A stretch of 48,450 nt of DNA from an uncultured Candidatus Nitrosopumilus sp. Lineage in GTDB: Archaea > Thermoproteota > Nitrososphaeria > Nitrososphaerales > Nitrosopumilaceae. A model generated the notes under the pieces. The model ran no database searches and was not told the origin of the DNA. It saw nothing but the letters and a program-made list of their open reading frames with translations. Positions 17,268 to 25,955 of the stretch are shown in pieces. Position 1 is the stretch's first letter; each line of letters begins with the position of its first letter. A program made the translations under genes and the position numbers. The stretch is from positions 1 through 48,450 of the forward strand of contig CAJQMY010000010.1 in NCBI GenBank assembly GCA_905479565.1, given 5' to 3'.

Positions 17268-18404
17268 ATGAGCTATGACGTAGTAATTGCAGGAGGTAGC
17301 GTTGCAGGATTACTCTGTGCCAGAGAAATATCATCAAATGGTTTTTCAGTTTTAATAATTGAAGAAGATTACGAGATAGGAACTCCTGAACATTGTGGAG
17401 GTTTGGTAAGCATTGCAGGATTGGCAGAGCTGGGAATAATACCATTTAAAAAAACTTTTGATCATATGATAGAATCAGCCAAAATTACTTCTCCAAACGG
17501 AACTAGTTTTACAATCAATTCAAAGAAACAAAAGGTTGTTGAAATTAGCAGAAGGGAGTTAGACAAGCAAATTGCTTTTCAAGCTCAAAAAAATGGCGCA
17601 GAAATCAGAGTTAGAACTAGTTTTCAAGAAATCACAGACAACGGAATTAGAACTAGTGATGAGGAAATTAACTGTAAAATTTTTGTCGACGCACGCGGAA
17701 TGTCATCTTTAATCCATAAAGACAGAACAGGCATTTTGTCATCAGCGCAATACGAAATTTATGCAGACTGGATAAAAAAAGGAAAAGTGGAAGTAATTTT
17801 TGATCAAGAAAAATATCCAGGGTTCTTTGCATGGATTATCCCATCAGGAGAAGGCAAAGGAAAAATAGGAGTTGCAGGAAGAGGAATCAAAGTATCCGAG
17901 ACATTAGAAGGAATTCTAAAAGAGAAAGGAAAGTTTTCAACGATTAGAAAAATCTTTGCGCCAATTTGGATTAAAGGGCCCATCAAAAATTTTGTAGAAG
18001 GTAAAACAGTAATTATCGGAGATGCAGCTGGGCAAGCAAAACCAACAACGGGAGGAGGCATATTCACTAGCGGGATGGGAGGAGTATACGCAGGACAAGC
18101 AATATCAGAATTCCTAAAAAATGGCAATAGTAGTGAACTTGATCAATATCAAAAAAAATGGATGGCAAGGTTTGGCAAAGAATTCAAAAAGCAATTGTTA
18201 GCTAGAAAAATTTTAGAAAGAATAGATAACAACACGATCAACAAATTATTTGAAATAATCACTCCAGAAATTCTAAAAGAAATTTCAGAAAAAGATGATT
18301 TTGATTTTCATACAAGATCAATTATAAAATTACTAAGATTGAAAGGCTCGATTAAAACAGCTCAAACTCTGATTGGCGGAGAAATCAAAAAATTACTTGG
18401 TTAG
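17268..18404 (+). CDS. Geranylgeranyl reductase family FAD protein
   Basis: The 378-aa flavoprotein has an N-terminal FAD dinucleotide fold (VVIAGGSVAGLLCAREI), the family motif around TPEHCGGLVS, and the late FAD motif GDAAGQAKPTTGGGI. Members saturate the isoprenoid chains of archaeal ether lipids, or reduce other geranylgeranyl groups. The exact substrate is not visible. Divergent from pth2 with a 66-bp shared promoter region. Confidence 0.88.
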   Translation: MSYDVVIAGGSVAGLLCAREISSNGFSVLIIEEDYEIGTPEHCGGLVSIAGLAELGIIPFKKTFDHMIESAKITSPNGTSFTINSKKQKVVEISRRELDKQIAFQAQKNGAEIRVRTSFQEITDNGIRTSDEEINCKIFVDARGMSSLIHKDRTGILSSAQYEIYADWIKKGKVEVIFDQEKYPGFFAWIIPSGEGKGKIGVAGRGIKVSETLEGILKEKGKFSTIRKIFAPIWIKGPIKNFVEGKTVIIGDAAGQAKPTTGGGIFTSGMGGVYAGQAISEFLKNGNSSELDQYQKKWMARFGKEFKKQLLARKILERIDNNTINKLFEIITPEILKEISEKDDFDFHTRSIIKLLRLKGSIKTAQTLIGGEIKKLLG

Positions 18405-18428
18405 AATACATGCAATTTCTAAGGAAGG

Positions 18429-18435
18429 TATAAAT
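18429..18435 (+). promoter_or_regulatory. TATA-like box for the zinc-ribbon - EF1-beta - cdc48 transcript
   Basis: The sequence TATAAAT is centred about 26 bases before ATG 18458. That is the spacing of an archaeal TATA box for a leaderless message. It decides the start of the zinc-ribbon gene in favour of 18458 over the ATGs at 18434 and 18437, which lie inside or next to the box. Confidence 0.5.
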
Positions 18436-18457
18436 GATGTTTACCGAAAATTGGGAT

Positions 18458-18640
18458 ATGTCATCATCTACGATATCACTACCAACATGTAGTTGCTGCC
18501 AAAGACCAATTATGCCTAATGATAAATGTGTGAAATTCAACTGCCCTAATTGCGGTGCAGATTTAATTTGGAGATGCCAAAGTTGCAGGGAAGCAGCAAA
18601 AAGCTATACTTGCTCCTCGTGTAACTTTCAGGGACCTTAG
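18458..18640 (+). CDS. Zinc-ribbon protein linked to translation
   Basis: The 60-aa protein has eight cysteines in four CxxC-type pairs (CSCC, CPNC, CQSC, CSSC), matching the small archaeal zinc-ribbon RNA-binding proteins of the COG2888 type. Those are regularly found next to the EF1-beta gene (family knowledge). It ends 3 bases before that gene here. Upstream ATGs would add MMFTENWD, which is not typical for the family. Confidence 0.8.
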   Translation: MSSSTISLPTCSCCQRPIMPNDKCVKFNCPNCGADLIWRCQSCREAAKSYTCSSCNFQGP

Positions 18641-18643
18641 ACA

Positions 18644-18925
18644 ATGACTCAATTACTATTCATAACAAAAATCCTCCCTAACGGAATGGAAGTGGATTTA
18701 GATAAATTGGCTGAAACCATTAAAACTTCACTACCAGAAGGAATGTCAATGAAAAGACATGCAAAAGAACCATTAGCATTTGGTTTAGAATGCATCAAGG
18801 CAGAATTTGTTTTAGAAGATAAAGAGGGTCAAAGTGATGCTTTAGAGAATGCAATAAGATCAACTGACGGAGTAAGTGAGTTTGAAGTTCTCAATATGAG
18901 TAGAATGTCAGTTGACATGAAATAG
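18644..18925 (+). CDS. ef1b: Translation elongation factor 1-beta (aEF1B)
   Basis: The 93-aa protein is a single ferredoxin-like domain of the size and pattern of archaeal EF1-beta: [11 protein letters not shown], a middle ALGFGL-type strand ([16 protein letters not shown]) and [13 protein letters not shown] at the end. It promotes GDP/GTP exchange on EF1-alpha. Tightly packed between the zinc-ribbon and Cdc48 genes. Confidence 0.93.
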   Translation: MTQLLFITKILPNGMEVDLDKLAETIKTSLPEGMSMKRHAKEPLAFGLECIKAEFVLEDKEGQSDALENAIRSTDGVSEFEVLNMSRMSVDMK

Positions 18926-18933
18926 GTGATTTT

Positions 18934-21102
18934 TTGACACGCAAAGAAGAGACTTTGCAAGTAAGAATTGGAGAAGCAAAACAGCGAGATGTAGGAAAGA
19001 AACGTGCTCGAATAGGTCCTGAAGCCATGGATTTTCTTAAAGTTACACCCGGCGACATTATTGAAGTTATGGGTTCAAGGTCTAGCTGTGCAGTAGTTTG
19101 GCCAGTTGACGAAGATGAAAAACTGCCAGATATTATTCGAATAGACGGGCAAACAAGAAAAAATGTCAACGCATCATTAAATGACTTTGTAAAAATTCGA
19201 AAAGTCACATCAAAGTTTGCAAAAACAGTTTCACTAACACCAGTAAATGATTCAGTTACAATTGATAAAGAATTCACAGATTTTGTCAAAAATAGATTGA
19301 AGGGGTTACCAATAACTCACGGAGATGAAATTTCAGTTATGATTTTAGGAAACTCTATGGATTTTAAAATTTCAAAGACATCACCAAAAGGAGTAGTCAA
19401 AATTGACCGCACTACAAGTTTGAATATTTCAACAGAAACCTCAATTGACAGAAAAGTCAGAGTGACATACGAAGAAGTTGGCGGATTAAGACGCGAAGTA
19501 AAATCAATGAGAGAAATTGTAGAACTGCCATTAAAACATCCAGAATTATTTGTAAGATTGGGAATAGAACCTCACAGTGGGATTTTACTTTATGGCCCAC
19601 CAGGCTGTGGAAAGACTCTTCTTGCAAAAGTTATGGCAAGTGAATCAGAGGCCAACATGTTTCCAATTAACGGTCCAGAAATAATGAATAAGTATTACGG
19701 AGAAACAGAAGCTAAACTAAGAGATATTTTCAAGGAAGCAAAAGACAATTCCCCAAGCATAATTTTCATAGATGAAATTGATGCCATCGCACCAAAAAGA
19801 GAAGAAGTATACGGAGATGTAGAAAAAAGAGTTGTTGCTCAATTATTAGCATTAATGGATGGTCTTAATGACAGAGGAAACGTCATTGTTCTTGGCGCAA
19901 CAAACAGACCAGATAGTGTAGATCCTGCCCTTAGAAGACCAGGAAGATTTGATAGAGAATTTGAGATTTCGGTTCCAAACGAAGACGGAAGATTAGAGAT
20001 TCTTGAAATTCATACTAGGGGAATGCCAATCAGTGACAATATTGATCTTAAAAATTTGTCATCAGAATTACATGGATATACTGGCGCAGATATCAAATCA
20101 CTGTGTAGAGAAGCTGCATTAAAATCAATTAAAAGATATCTTCCAGAGATTGATCTTGAAACAGAAAAAATTCCTTCTGAAGTATTACAATCAATGGAGA
20201 TCAAGCTAATCGACTTTTATGATGCAATGCATGATGTTGTCCCTACAGCTATGAGGGAATTCTATGTTGAAAGACCAAAAGTATGGTGGAAAGATGTTGG
20301 AGGACTAGATGACATTAAAAAATCACTTACAGACAACCTGATAATGGCAATGCAAGAGCCAAATAAATTTACAAAGATGGGCATAAAACCCCCAAAAGGT
20401 GCTTTGATTTATGGCCCACCAGGTTGTGGAAAGACTCTGCTTGCCCGAGCCTTAGCAACAGAAACCGGAGCAAACATGATTTTAGTCAGAGGTCCAGAAA
20501 TTCTTTCCAAATGGTTAGGAGAATCCGAAAAAGCAGTAAGAGAAATTTTTAGAAAAGCAAAATCATCATCACCATGTGTAGTAATATTTGATGAATTAGA
20601 TTCTATCGCACGTGTGAAATCAGGAGATGGTGGAACTAGTGAGACAATTCTGAGTCAAATACTAACGGAAATCGAAGAAGGTATTTCATCAAGAGTGGTA
20701 GTCATCGGAATTACAAGTCGTCCAGATGTTTTAGATAATTCTTTACTCAGAACAGGAAGATTGGATTTAACACTTTATGTTGCCCCACCAGATGAAAAAG
20801 GAAGATTAGAGATTATCAAAATTTTAACACAAAAAATGCCATTAGCAAATGATGTAAAATTACAAGAGATTGCAGTAACTACTCAAAATTACTCAGGTGC
20901 AGATTTGGCAGCATTGTGTAGAGAGGCTGCAATTGAAGCAATGAGGAGTAACTCAGCAAAGATTTCAAGTCATGATTTTGCAAACAGTTTGAAACAAGTC
21001 AGACCATCCATCACAAAAGAAGTAGACCAATGGTACAATACCATAAAGGAAAGTATATCTAACGTGGTACCAAACTCATGGGATAAATCATTTTACGGAT
21101 AA
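18934..21102 (+). CDS. cdc48: Cdc48/VCP-like AAA+ ATPase
   Basis: The 722-aa protein has the N-terminal double-psi barrel region (about 1-175) and two AAA modules. D1 has Walker [11 protein letters not shown] near residue 219 and Walker [14 protein letters not shown]2 has Walker A near residue 491 and Walker [12 protein letters not shown], with arginine fingers in [11 protein letters not shown] and RTGRLDL. It forms hexamers that unfold proteins or remodel complexes, often feeding the proteasome. It starts at TTG 18934, 8 bases after the EF1-beta stop with a GGTGAT ribosome-binding site. It lacks the C-terminal hydrophobic HbYX motif and ends DKSFYG. Confidence 0.95.
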   Translation: MTRKEETLQVRIGEAKQRDVGKKRARIGPEAMDFLKVTPGDIIEVMGSRSSCAVVWPVDEDEKLPDIIRIDGQTRKNVNASLNDFVKIRKVTSKFAKTVSLTPVNDSVTIDKEFTDFVKNRLKGLPITHGDEISVMILGNSMDFKISKTSPKGVVKIDRTTSLNISTETSIDRKVRVTYEEVGGLRREVKSMREIVELPLKHPELFVRLGIEPHSGILLYGPPGCGKTLLAKVMASESEANMFPINGPEIMNKYYGETEAKLRDIFKEAKDNSPSIIFIDEIDAIAPKREEVYGDVEKRVVAQLLALMDGLNDRGNVIVLGATNRPDSVDPALRRPGRFDREFEISVPNEDGRLEILEIHTRGMPISDNIDLKNLSSELHGYTGADIKSLCREAALKSIKRYLPEIDLETEKIPSEVLQSMEIKLIDFYDAMHDVVPTAMREFYVERPKVWWKDVGGLDDIKKSLTDNLIMAMQEPNKFTKMGIKPPKGALIYGPPGCGKTLLARALATETGANMILVRGPEILSKWLGESEKAVREIFRKAKSSSPCVVIFDELDSIARVKSGDGGTSETILSQILTEIEEGISSRVVVIGITSRPDVLDNSLLRTGRLDLTLYVAPPDEKGRLEIIKILTQKMPLANDVKLQEIAVTTQNYSGADLAALCREAAIEAMRSNSAKISSHDFANSLKQVRPSITKEVDQWYNTIKESISNVVPNSWDKSFYG

Positions 21103-21105
21103 AAA

Positions 21106-21402
21106 ATGGCAATACCAATAAGAAATACAGTATTTGACAAAATTAAGGAAGCAAATCGTTTAACAGATGTTGAACTTTTCAAAAGTCTTGTGAAAGACGG
21201 ACATGTAATTGCAGATGAAAGATTTAATAAAATTCTTTTAGATTTAGAAATTCTTGGACTCATAACAGTTTCATGGATTACAAAAGATGAGCGTAGAATC
21301 GAAATAGTTGTAGTTGAAAAGACAATTGACAAACATGAACAACAAATTAAAGAAACTACCGAAAGTGATTACGAAGCTAGTTTTCCAGGTGTAGATAAAT
21401 AA
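21106..21402 (+). CDS. Small winged-helix-like protein downstream of cdc48
   Basis: The 98-aa protein begins 3 bases after the cdc48 stop. The pattern KIKEANRLTDVELFKSLVKDG-HVIADERFNKILLDLEILGLITVSW-strand resembles a winged-helix DNA-binding fold. The ~25 C-terminal residues are acidic and probably disordered. Coupling to cdc48 suggests cotranscription; a direct partnership is inference. Confidence 0.6.
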   Translation: MAIPIRNTVFDKIKEANRLTDVELFKSLVKDGHVIADERFNKILLDLEILGLITVSWITKDERRIEIVVVEKTIDKHEQQIKETTESDYEASFPGVDK

Positions 21403-21405
21403 ATT

Positions 21406-22293
21406 TTAGAACAAAGGAATATGGAATGCGGCATCTAATGCAACAGCTACAAAAATTATTGTGAGATAAGGAGCAGTTACTTTGTATGCTTTCCATGCAA
21501 ATTCAGACGTAGGTGTCTTTGTTAATTTATAGTGATATACAAGCATCAATACACCAGAAACTATTGCAATAACAGTATAAACAATTCCCATACCATCTGG
21601 AATAAATGAAAGTATCAAAGAATATGGAATTAAAACTAATGTGTTACCCAAAATAAATTTCGAGGTTTTTTGCATTCCAATTACAACAGGAAGCATAGGA
21701 ACTTCTGCTTGGGCATATTCGTCTCTGATTTTCATTGCAAGACACCAAAAATGAGAAGGAGTCCAAACAAAAACTAAGAAACCAACTAAGAAACCTAACA
21801 AATCCATACTGCCGGTAGCTGCAGACCATCCTGCCCAAGCTGCTGCACTACCTGCAATACCTCCAATAACAATATTGGACACATTTCTTCTTTTTAGCCA
21901 AACTGTGTAAATAATAACATACGAAAAAATTCCCACTGCAATAAAAAATGCAGAAACTGCATTTAATGCAAAATAGCCATAAATTACAGAGATACAACTC
22001 ACAGTCAATCCATAGATCAAAACATTGGATGCAGTCATTCGTCCAGAAGGAATGGGTCTAGTACTAGTTCGAGTCATTTTAGGATCAATGTCTTTATCAT
22101 AATAGTGATTTAGTGCACTTGATCCTGCAGAAGCCAAAGCACCTGCAATAATAATATGCAAATATGACCAATAATCTAGATCAGGAACACCTGGAACTAA
22201 TTTACTTGCAGCATACATAGAGGTGACTGCAGTAATTACTAAAAGAACAACAATTCTAGGTTTAGATATTTCCAGTATTTCGTTAAATCCCAA
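21406..22293 (-). CDS. ctaB: Protoheme IX farnesyltransferase (haem O synthase)
   Basis: The 295-aa multi-pass protein of the UbiA superfamily carries NHYYDKDIDPKMTRT followed by RPIPSG, the Mg-prenyl-diphosphate signature of CtaB/CyoE. A second conserved loop is WTPSHFWCLAM. It attaches a farnesyl group to haem b for terminal oxidases, consistent with an aerobic ammonia oxidiser. Divergent from the double-cupredoxin membrane protein, with 95 bases between them. Confidence 0.94.
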   Translation of the reverse strand: MGFNEILEISKPRIVVLLVITAVTSMYAASKLVPGVPDLDYWSYLHIIIAGALASAGSSALNHYYDKDIDPKMTRTSTRPIPSGRMTASNVLIYGLTVSCISVIYGYFALNAVSAFFIAVGIFSYVIIYTVWLKRRNVSNIVIGGIAGSAAAWAGWSAATGSMDLLGFLVGFLVFVWTPSHFWCLAMKIRDEYAQAEVPMLPVVIGMQKTSKFILGNTLVLIPYSLILSFIPDGMGIVYTVIAIVSGVLMLVYHYKLTKTPTSEFAWKAYKVTAPYLTIIFVAVALDAAFHIPLF

Positions 22294-22388
22294 TCCACTC
22301 TGTCCTATTCCAAAGCCATTTAATTTCTTTGTCTAAATCCATGTGATTTCGCAAGGAATAAGTATCTCAGTCCTATCAGCTATCTTAA

Positions 22389-23480
22389 ATGAGTAATTGG
22401 GACCTCATGATGCCAGGAATGGGATTAACAGCTATAGGATTAGCTGGTCTTACATTGTCTTATGCAGGCATTGCACACACATTCATCGATGGAATGCACG
22501 CACTTACAGGCTTGACCATGTTTGTGGGATTAATTTTCCTTGCAGCAGGCATCTTAGATGGAGGGATTTCTACAAGTAATAGAGCCAAAGCTACAACTTT
22601 GGTGATTTTATCCATATCATTGGGATTTGGAATGTATGCAATGGTATTGAATACATCAAACTTTACAATTACCCTGGCAGGAATTTTAATGGCAATTGCA
22701 TTTCCTGCAATTATAATTTCGTATCTATATATGAAACACCCAGAGGTAGCAAAGCCAGTTGGAGCAATTGTTTCGATGGCAGCTGCTACAGGTATTATTA
22801 TGTGGGTATCATTTGGAATTTTCTCAGCTCCTGACACATACATGATTCCTCAACAAGCAGGTGTTGACGAACCATCAGAAGATATTACACCTTCGGCACC
22901 CATATTTGCAATTGAAATTCTAAAAGATTCGACCATAGATGGCAATCCAGATTATTCGCCAGATGTAGCAGCGGTAACACAAGGACACATTGTTGAATGG
23001 ACTAATGCAGATTCTGTAGCTCATACTGCAACTAACATAGAGAATTATGGAGAAGTGTTTGATTCAGGTTTAATGAATGAAGGAGATGTATTTGCACTAG
23101 ATACAACGGATGTGGAAGTTGGAGAATATGTATATGAATGCAGTTTCCATCCTTGGATGGTTGCAACTTTAGTTATCGAAGCTGCAAAAGAACCAGTCAA
23201 AGTGATAATTCCTGAAGGAGCAGCAATTCCCGAAGATGGACAAATTTACTATGATCCAGAAACAATAGACATCACGGTTGGAACTACAGTTACATGGGAT
23301 AATGTAGATGCTACGGTGCACACAGTGACATCAGGAAAAGTACCAGAAACAGACGGGATCTTTGACTCAGAAATGATGGCAGCAGGAGATATCTTTGAAT
23401 TTATATTTACAGATGCAGGAACTTTTGATTATTTCTGCACATTCCACCCATGGATGGTAGGAACTGTTAACGTAGAATAG
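22389..23480 (+). CDS. Membrane protein with two cupredoxin (blue copper) domains
   Basis: The 363-aa protein has an N-terminal block of about five membrane helices (to residue ~150). Two plastocyanin-like domains follow, each with the type-1 copper ligands His...Cys-x-x-His-x4-Met: domain 1 VAHTATN...YECSFHPWM, domain 2 VHTVTSG...YFCTFHPWM. The domains should sit outside the membrane and carry electrons or copper. Its position next to ctaB suggests a link to the terminal oxidase (inference). Membrane-fused cupredoxins are characteristic of thaumarchaeal respiration. Confidence 0.88.
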   Translation: MSNWDLMMPGMGLTAIGLAGLTLSYAGIAHTFIDGMHALTGLTMFVGLIFLAAGILDGGISTSNRAKATTLVILSISLGFGMYAMVLNTSNFTITLAGILMAIAFPAIIISYLYMKHPEVAKPVGAIVSMAAATGIIMWVSFGIFSAPDTYMIPQQAGVDEPSEDITPSAPIFAIEILKDSTIDGNPDYSPDVAAVTQGHIVEWTNADSVAHTATNIENYGEVFDSGLMNEGDVFALDTTDVEVGEYVYECSFHPWMVATLVIEAAKEPVKVIIPEGAAIPEDGQIYYDPETIDITVGTTVTWDNVDATVHTVTSGKVPETDGIFDSEMMAAGDIFEFIFTDAGTFDYFCTFHPWMVGTVNVE

Positions 23481-23482
23481 AT

Positions 23483-23872
23483 TTGCAGAAAATAAAACTA
23501 TCAGAAACAGATAAGAAAATCCTGTCAGAATACTCAGAGAATCAAAAACCAAACGAATCATGCGCCATGTTGTTTGGTAAAAACGATCAAGTCTTGGATT
23601 TGTTTCTAACAGAGAACATTGAAAAATCCCCAGTAAATTTTACAATTTCAAACAAACAACTAATCGAAGGTTATAAAATTGCCGAAGAAAAAGAAATGGA
23701 GGTAATCGGAATATTCCATTCACACCCAGATTCAGATGCATATCCATCAAATACAGATAAGAAATTTATGCAAAGCAATCCAGTTGCATGGATAATTTAT
23801 TCCGGAATTAACAAAAACTTTAGAGCGTATCTCCTCGAGTCAGATATTGTAGAAATCCCAATAGAAGAGTAA
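23483..23872 (+). CDS. JAMM/MPN+ metalloprotease-like protein
   Basis: The 129-aa protein shows a complete JAMM motif: Glu25 in PNESCAMLFG, His79-Ser80-His81 and Ser89/Asp92 (HSHPDSDAYPSNTD). All zinc ligands and the catalytic Glu are therefore present. Archaeal JAMM proteins remove ubiquitin-like SAMP modifiers or act in sulfur-carrier metabolism (family knowledge). It starts at TTG, 2 bases after the double-cupredoxin gene. The short length is typical of stand-alone archaeal JAMM domains. Confidence 0.9.
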   Translation: MQKIKLSETDKKILSEYSENQKPNESCAMLFGKNDQVLDLFLTENIEKSPVNFTISNKQLIEGYKIAEEKEMEVIGIFHSHPDSDAYPSNTDKKFMQSNPVAWIIYSGINKNFRAYLLESDIVEIPIEE

Positions 23873-23873
23873 T

Positions 23874-24263
23874 TTATGATTGCAGTCTAAACGTAGCACG
23901 TTCGCTATGAACATCATTTAGAATTTTTTTGTATGGAGAAATTATTTTTCCAATGATATTGACAGGGGAGACAGGAATAATTTCTCCAGGATTGCCAATC
24001 GGGGCAGGGCCATAAAACAAGCAAATCGCTTTACCTGTAGGCCAATATGCAACATCGTTTAGTTGAACTGTCGACTTGGCATTTTCTTCAGGTTGGGGTA
24101 TTGGAGATTTTGATGTGTAAATTTCATCACCCCAAATATTAAGATCTACCGTAAAAGGTAACTTGGATACAAAATCATTTACCGTGTTTGTGGAATGAAC
24201 ATCATCTAATTCTAAAAAGATGTTTGATGAATGTAGAATTTCAACCATAATTGAATACTTCAT
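23874..24263 (-). CDS. Cyclophilin-like fold protein (TM1367 type)
   Basis: The 129-aa sequence has strands typical of the small cyclophilin-like family: DLNIWGDEIYT, NDVAYWPTGKAICLFYGPAPI and the NPGEIIPVSPVNIIGKI end. It probably does not have proline isomerase activity; members are thought to bind small molecules. An internal Met (24248, MVEILHSS) is an alternative start. It converges on the JAMM gene with one base between the stops. Confidence 0.75.
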   Translation of the reverse strand: MKYSIMVEILHSSNIFLELDDVHSTNTVNDFVSKLPFTVDLNIWGDEIYTSKSPIPQPEENAKSTVQLNDVAYWPTGKAICLFYGPAPIGNPGEIIPVSPVNIIGKIISPYKKILNDVHSERATFRLQS

Positions 24264-24311
24264 AACTCATCAAGATCTTTGAATTAAATATCCCTTTTTT
24301 TAATCAAGTTC

Positions 24312-24569
24312 ATGGAAATTCACGTATACGACACCTATGTCAAAGCAGCAGATGGGCATACCATGCACTTTGACGTAATTACGGGTGAAAAAGATCATGA
24401 CAAAGCCATCACATATGGTAAAGAATGGTTACAATCCGTTGGTGAAGGAAAATCAGAAATGACTACAAACGAATGTCAATTCTGTCATTCACAAGGGGCA
24501 CCAGAGCCTGTAGAACAGGCAATTAAGGAAAAAGGCTACTTTATCCAAAAAATGGAAGGCTGTCCTTAA
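24312..24569 (+). CDS. DUF2024 family protein
   Basis: The 85-aa product fits the DUF2024 family over its full length: VYDTYVKAADGHTMHFDVIT at the start, then CQFCHSQGAP and a C-terminal GYFIQKMEGC. Function unknown. Two cysteines and a His in CQFCHS and a final Cys could bind metal. ATG start. Confidence 0.82.
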   Translation: MEIHVYDTYVKAADGHTMHFDVITGEKDHDKAITYGKEWLQSVGEGKSEMTTNECQFCHSQGAPEPVEQAIKEKGYFIQKMEGCP

Positions 24570-24626
24570 TCATTTTTCCTTTTTATTCAAAGACATATTT
24601 TTTAGATTAACCAATACAGTATAATC

Positions 24627-24809
24627 ATGGCTGAAAACAAATATTCAAAGTGGACAGTTGAAGGAGACAAAAAAACAAAATGGATTTGCGGATGTTTTCA
24701 AACTGCAGATGATTATTTCAAATTTTGTGAAACACATAATTTCACCTTGAAAAAAGCAATTCAAGTTCAAATTGATGAATTAGATATGATACTGATCGTT
24801 GAAGATTAG
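24627..24809 (+). CDS. 60-aa protein of unknown function
   Basis: ATG start, MAENKYSKWTVEGDKK. It contains a WICGCFQTADDYFKFCETHNF stretch with three cysteines and a His that could form a small metal site. No family recognised. It is 57 bases after DUF2024 on the same strand. The ~120 bases that follow hold a small ATCTTT/AAAGAT inverted repeat but no gene. Confidence 0.5.
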   Translation: MAENKYSKWTVEGDKKTKWICGCFQTADDYFKFCETHNFTLKKAIQVQIDELDMILIVED

Positions 24810-24927
24810 ATTGCAATAAATGTAGACATAAAAAATATCGCGATTGTGTTTAATTAATGTCAAGTTCGGGTCCCGCAGTATCTTTGTAAAGATCTCACAT
24901 TAGCTTACCAAGTTATGGCATATAATA

Positions 24928-25302
24928 TCAAACAGAGGAGATATTTCTTTTTTGATATGGAGAAAATGTTTTTCCTCTAAGTCCTTGTCTTACCAATTTG
25001 TTGAATCTTTTACCATGTGCAAGATATGGGAATCGCATATGGATCAATTCATGAACTATTGTATTTTCTAAAGTCTTCTCATCAGGTATTTTTCGTACAT
25101 TAATGAAAACAAGATTATGTTGAAGGTACGAAACTCCATAATACTTGTAAGCAGATGTTCTTCTGCCCTCAGTCATTTCTTTTGGAGCATCCAATACCTC
25201 TTTGGTAGATAAGAGTATTTTGGGTTCAGAAATGGAAAAACGATTAGAGTAAATTCCAACTTTTTCTAAAATTTGCAACGAAAGTTCAGGATCTAATTTC
25301 AC
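24928..25302 (-). CDS. SprT-like zinc metallopeptidase
   Basis: The 124-aa protein has His84-Glu85-Leu-Ile-His88 and a third ligand His96 (HELIHMRFPYLAHGKRF), the arrangement of SprT/YgjP-like minigluzincins. The strand before it (NLVFINVRKIPDEKTLENTI) fits the fold. Probable cytosolic protease or DNA-associated protease. No zinc-ribbon tail. The target is unknown. Confidence 0.8.
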   Translation of the reverse strand: MKLDPELSLQILEKVGIYSNRFSISEPKILLSTKEVLDAPKEMTEGRRTSAYKYYGVSYLQHNLVFINVRKIPDEKTLENTIVHELIHMRFPYLAHGKRFNKLVRQGLRGKTFSPYQKRNISSV

Positions 25303-25454
25303 AACAATACATCATGAAATCTGCGTTTATCTTCAAATGTCAATTGTTATGTGAATTTTGGTGTATTTTGATTCTGCATATTATGAATTAATGAGGTCAG
25401 AAGGTTAAGTGGAGTAATCATCAATCATACAGCCACCGTCTCATCACCCCCCAA

Positions 25455-25949
25455 TTATTCCATTAAATCAAGTAGTTCCTGTACTTTATTTCTAATTTCG
25501 GGAGTTATTCTTACTATTACTAGTCCCTGATTTGGTTGACCATACAAAACAACTGCATTTTCAGGTGCATGCACACATACAGGTAGAACTAGCAGATCCT
25601 CCTCACCATTTACAAAAATTCTAACAGGAGATTGTAAAGTAAATGCCTTTTTGATCATGGAGATACTTTTAGAAGTAATTTCTGCTGCAGGATTATCAAC
25701 TGTTAACTCTATGGCATGTTCTAGTTTAGGAGGCTCTCTTTTTTCTCTTTTCTCTTGACCATCAATAATTTGTAACGAAGGAATTAAATCAAAATCAATC
25801 AATTTTTCAGTGGTTCTATCCCCTACAGAAATGATATACGAATTTTCAGGAAGAAACTTTTTGATGTTAGATTTACCAGCTTGATTTTCAGGTAACAATT
25901 CCCCTAGAGGAATTTTCATTTGTTCTCTTAATGAATTAGGTAATTTCAC
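25455..25949 (-). CDS. GTP-dependent dephospho-CoA kinase (DUF359)
   Basis: The 164-aa protein matches the archaeal family that performs the last step of coenzyme A synthesis with GTP instead of ATP. Visible motifs are VGDRTTEKLI, PSLQIIDGQEKRE, NPAAEIT, NGEEDLLVLP and VLYGQPNQGLVIV. It lies 6 bases downstream of the Mrp gene on the same strand and is probably cotranscribed. Confidence 0.9.
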   Translation of the reverse strand: MKLPNSLREQMKIPLGELLPENQAGKSNIKKFLPENSYIISVGDRTTEKLIDFDLIPSLQIIDGQEKREKREPPKLEHAIELTVDNPAAEITSKSISMIKKAFTLQSPVRIFVNGEEDLLVLPVCVHAPENAVVLYGQPNQGLVIVRITPEIRNKVQELLDLME

Positions 25950-25955
25950 AGGAAT

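Noticed and set aside
24860..24885. Sequence GTTCGGGTCCCGC resembling a tRNA T-arm
   Set aside because: No acceptor, D or anticodon arms fit around it and the conserved T-loop adenosine is missing.
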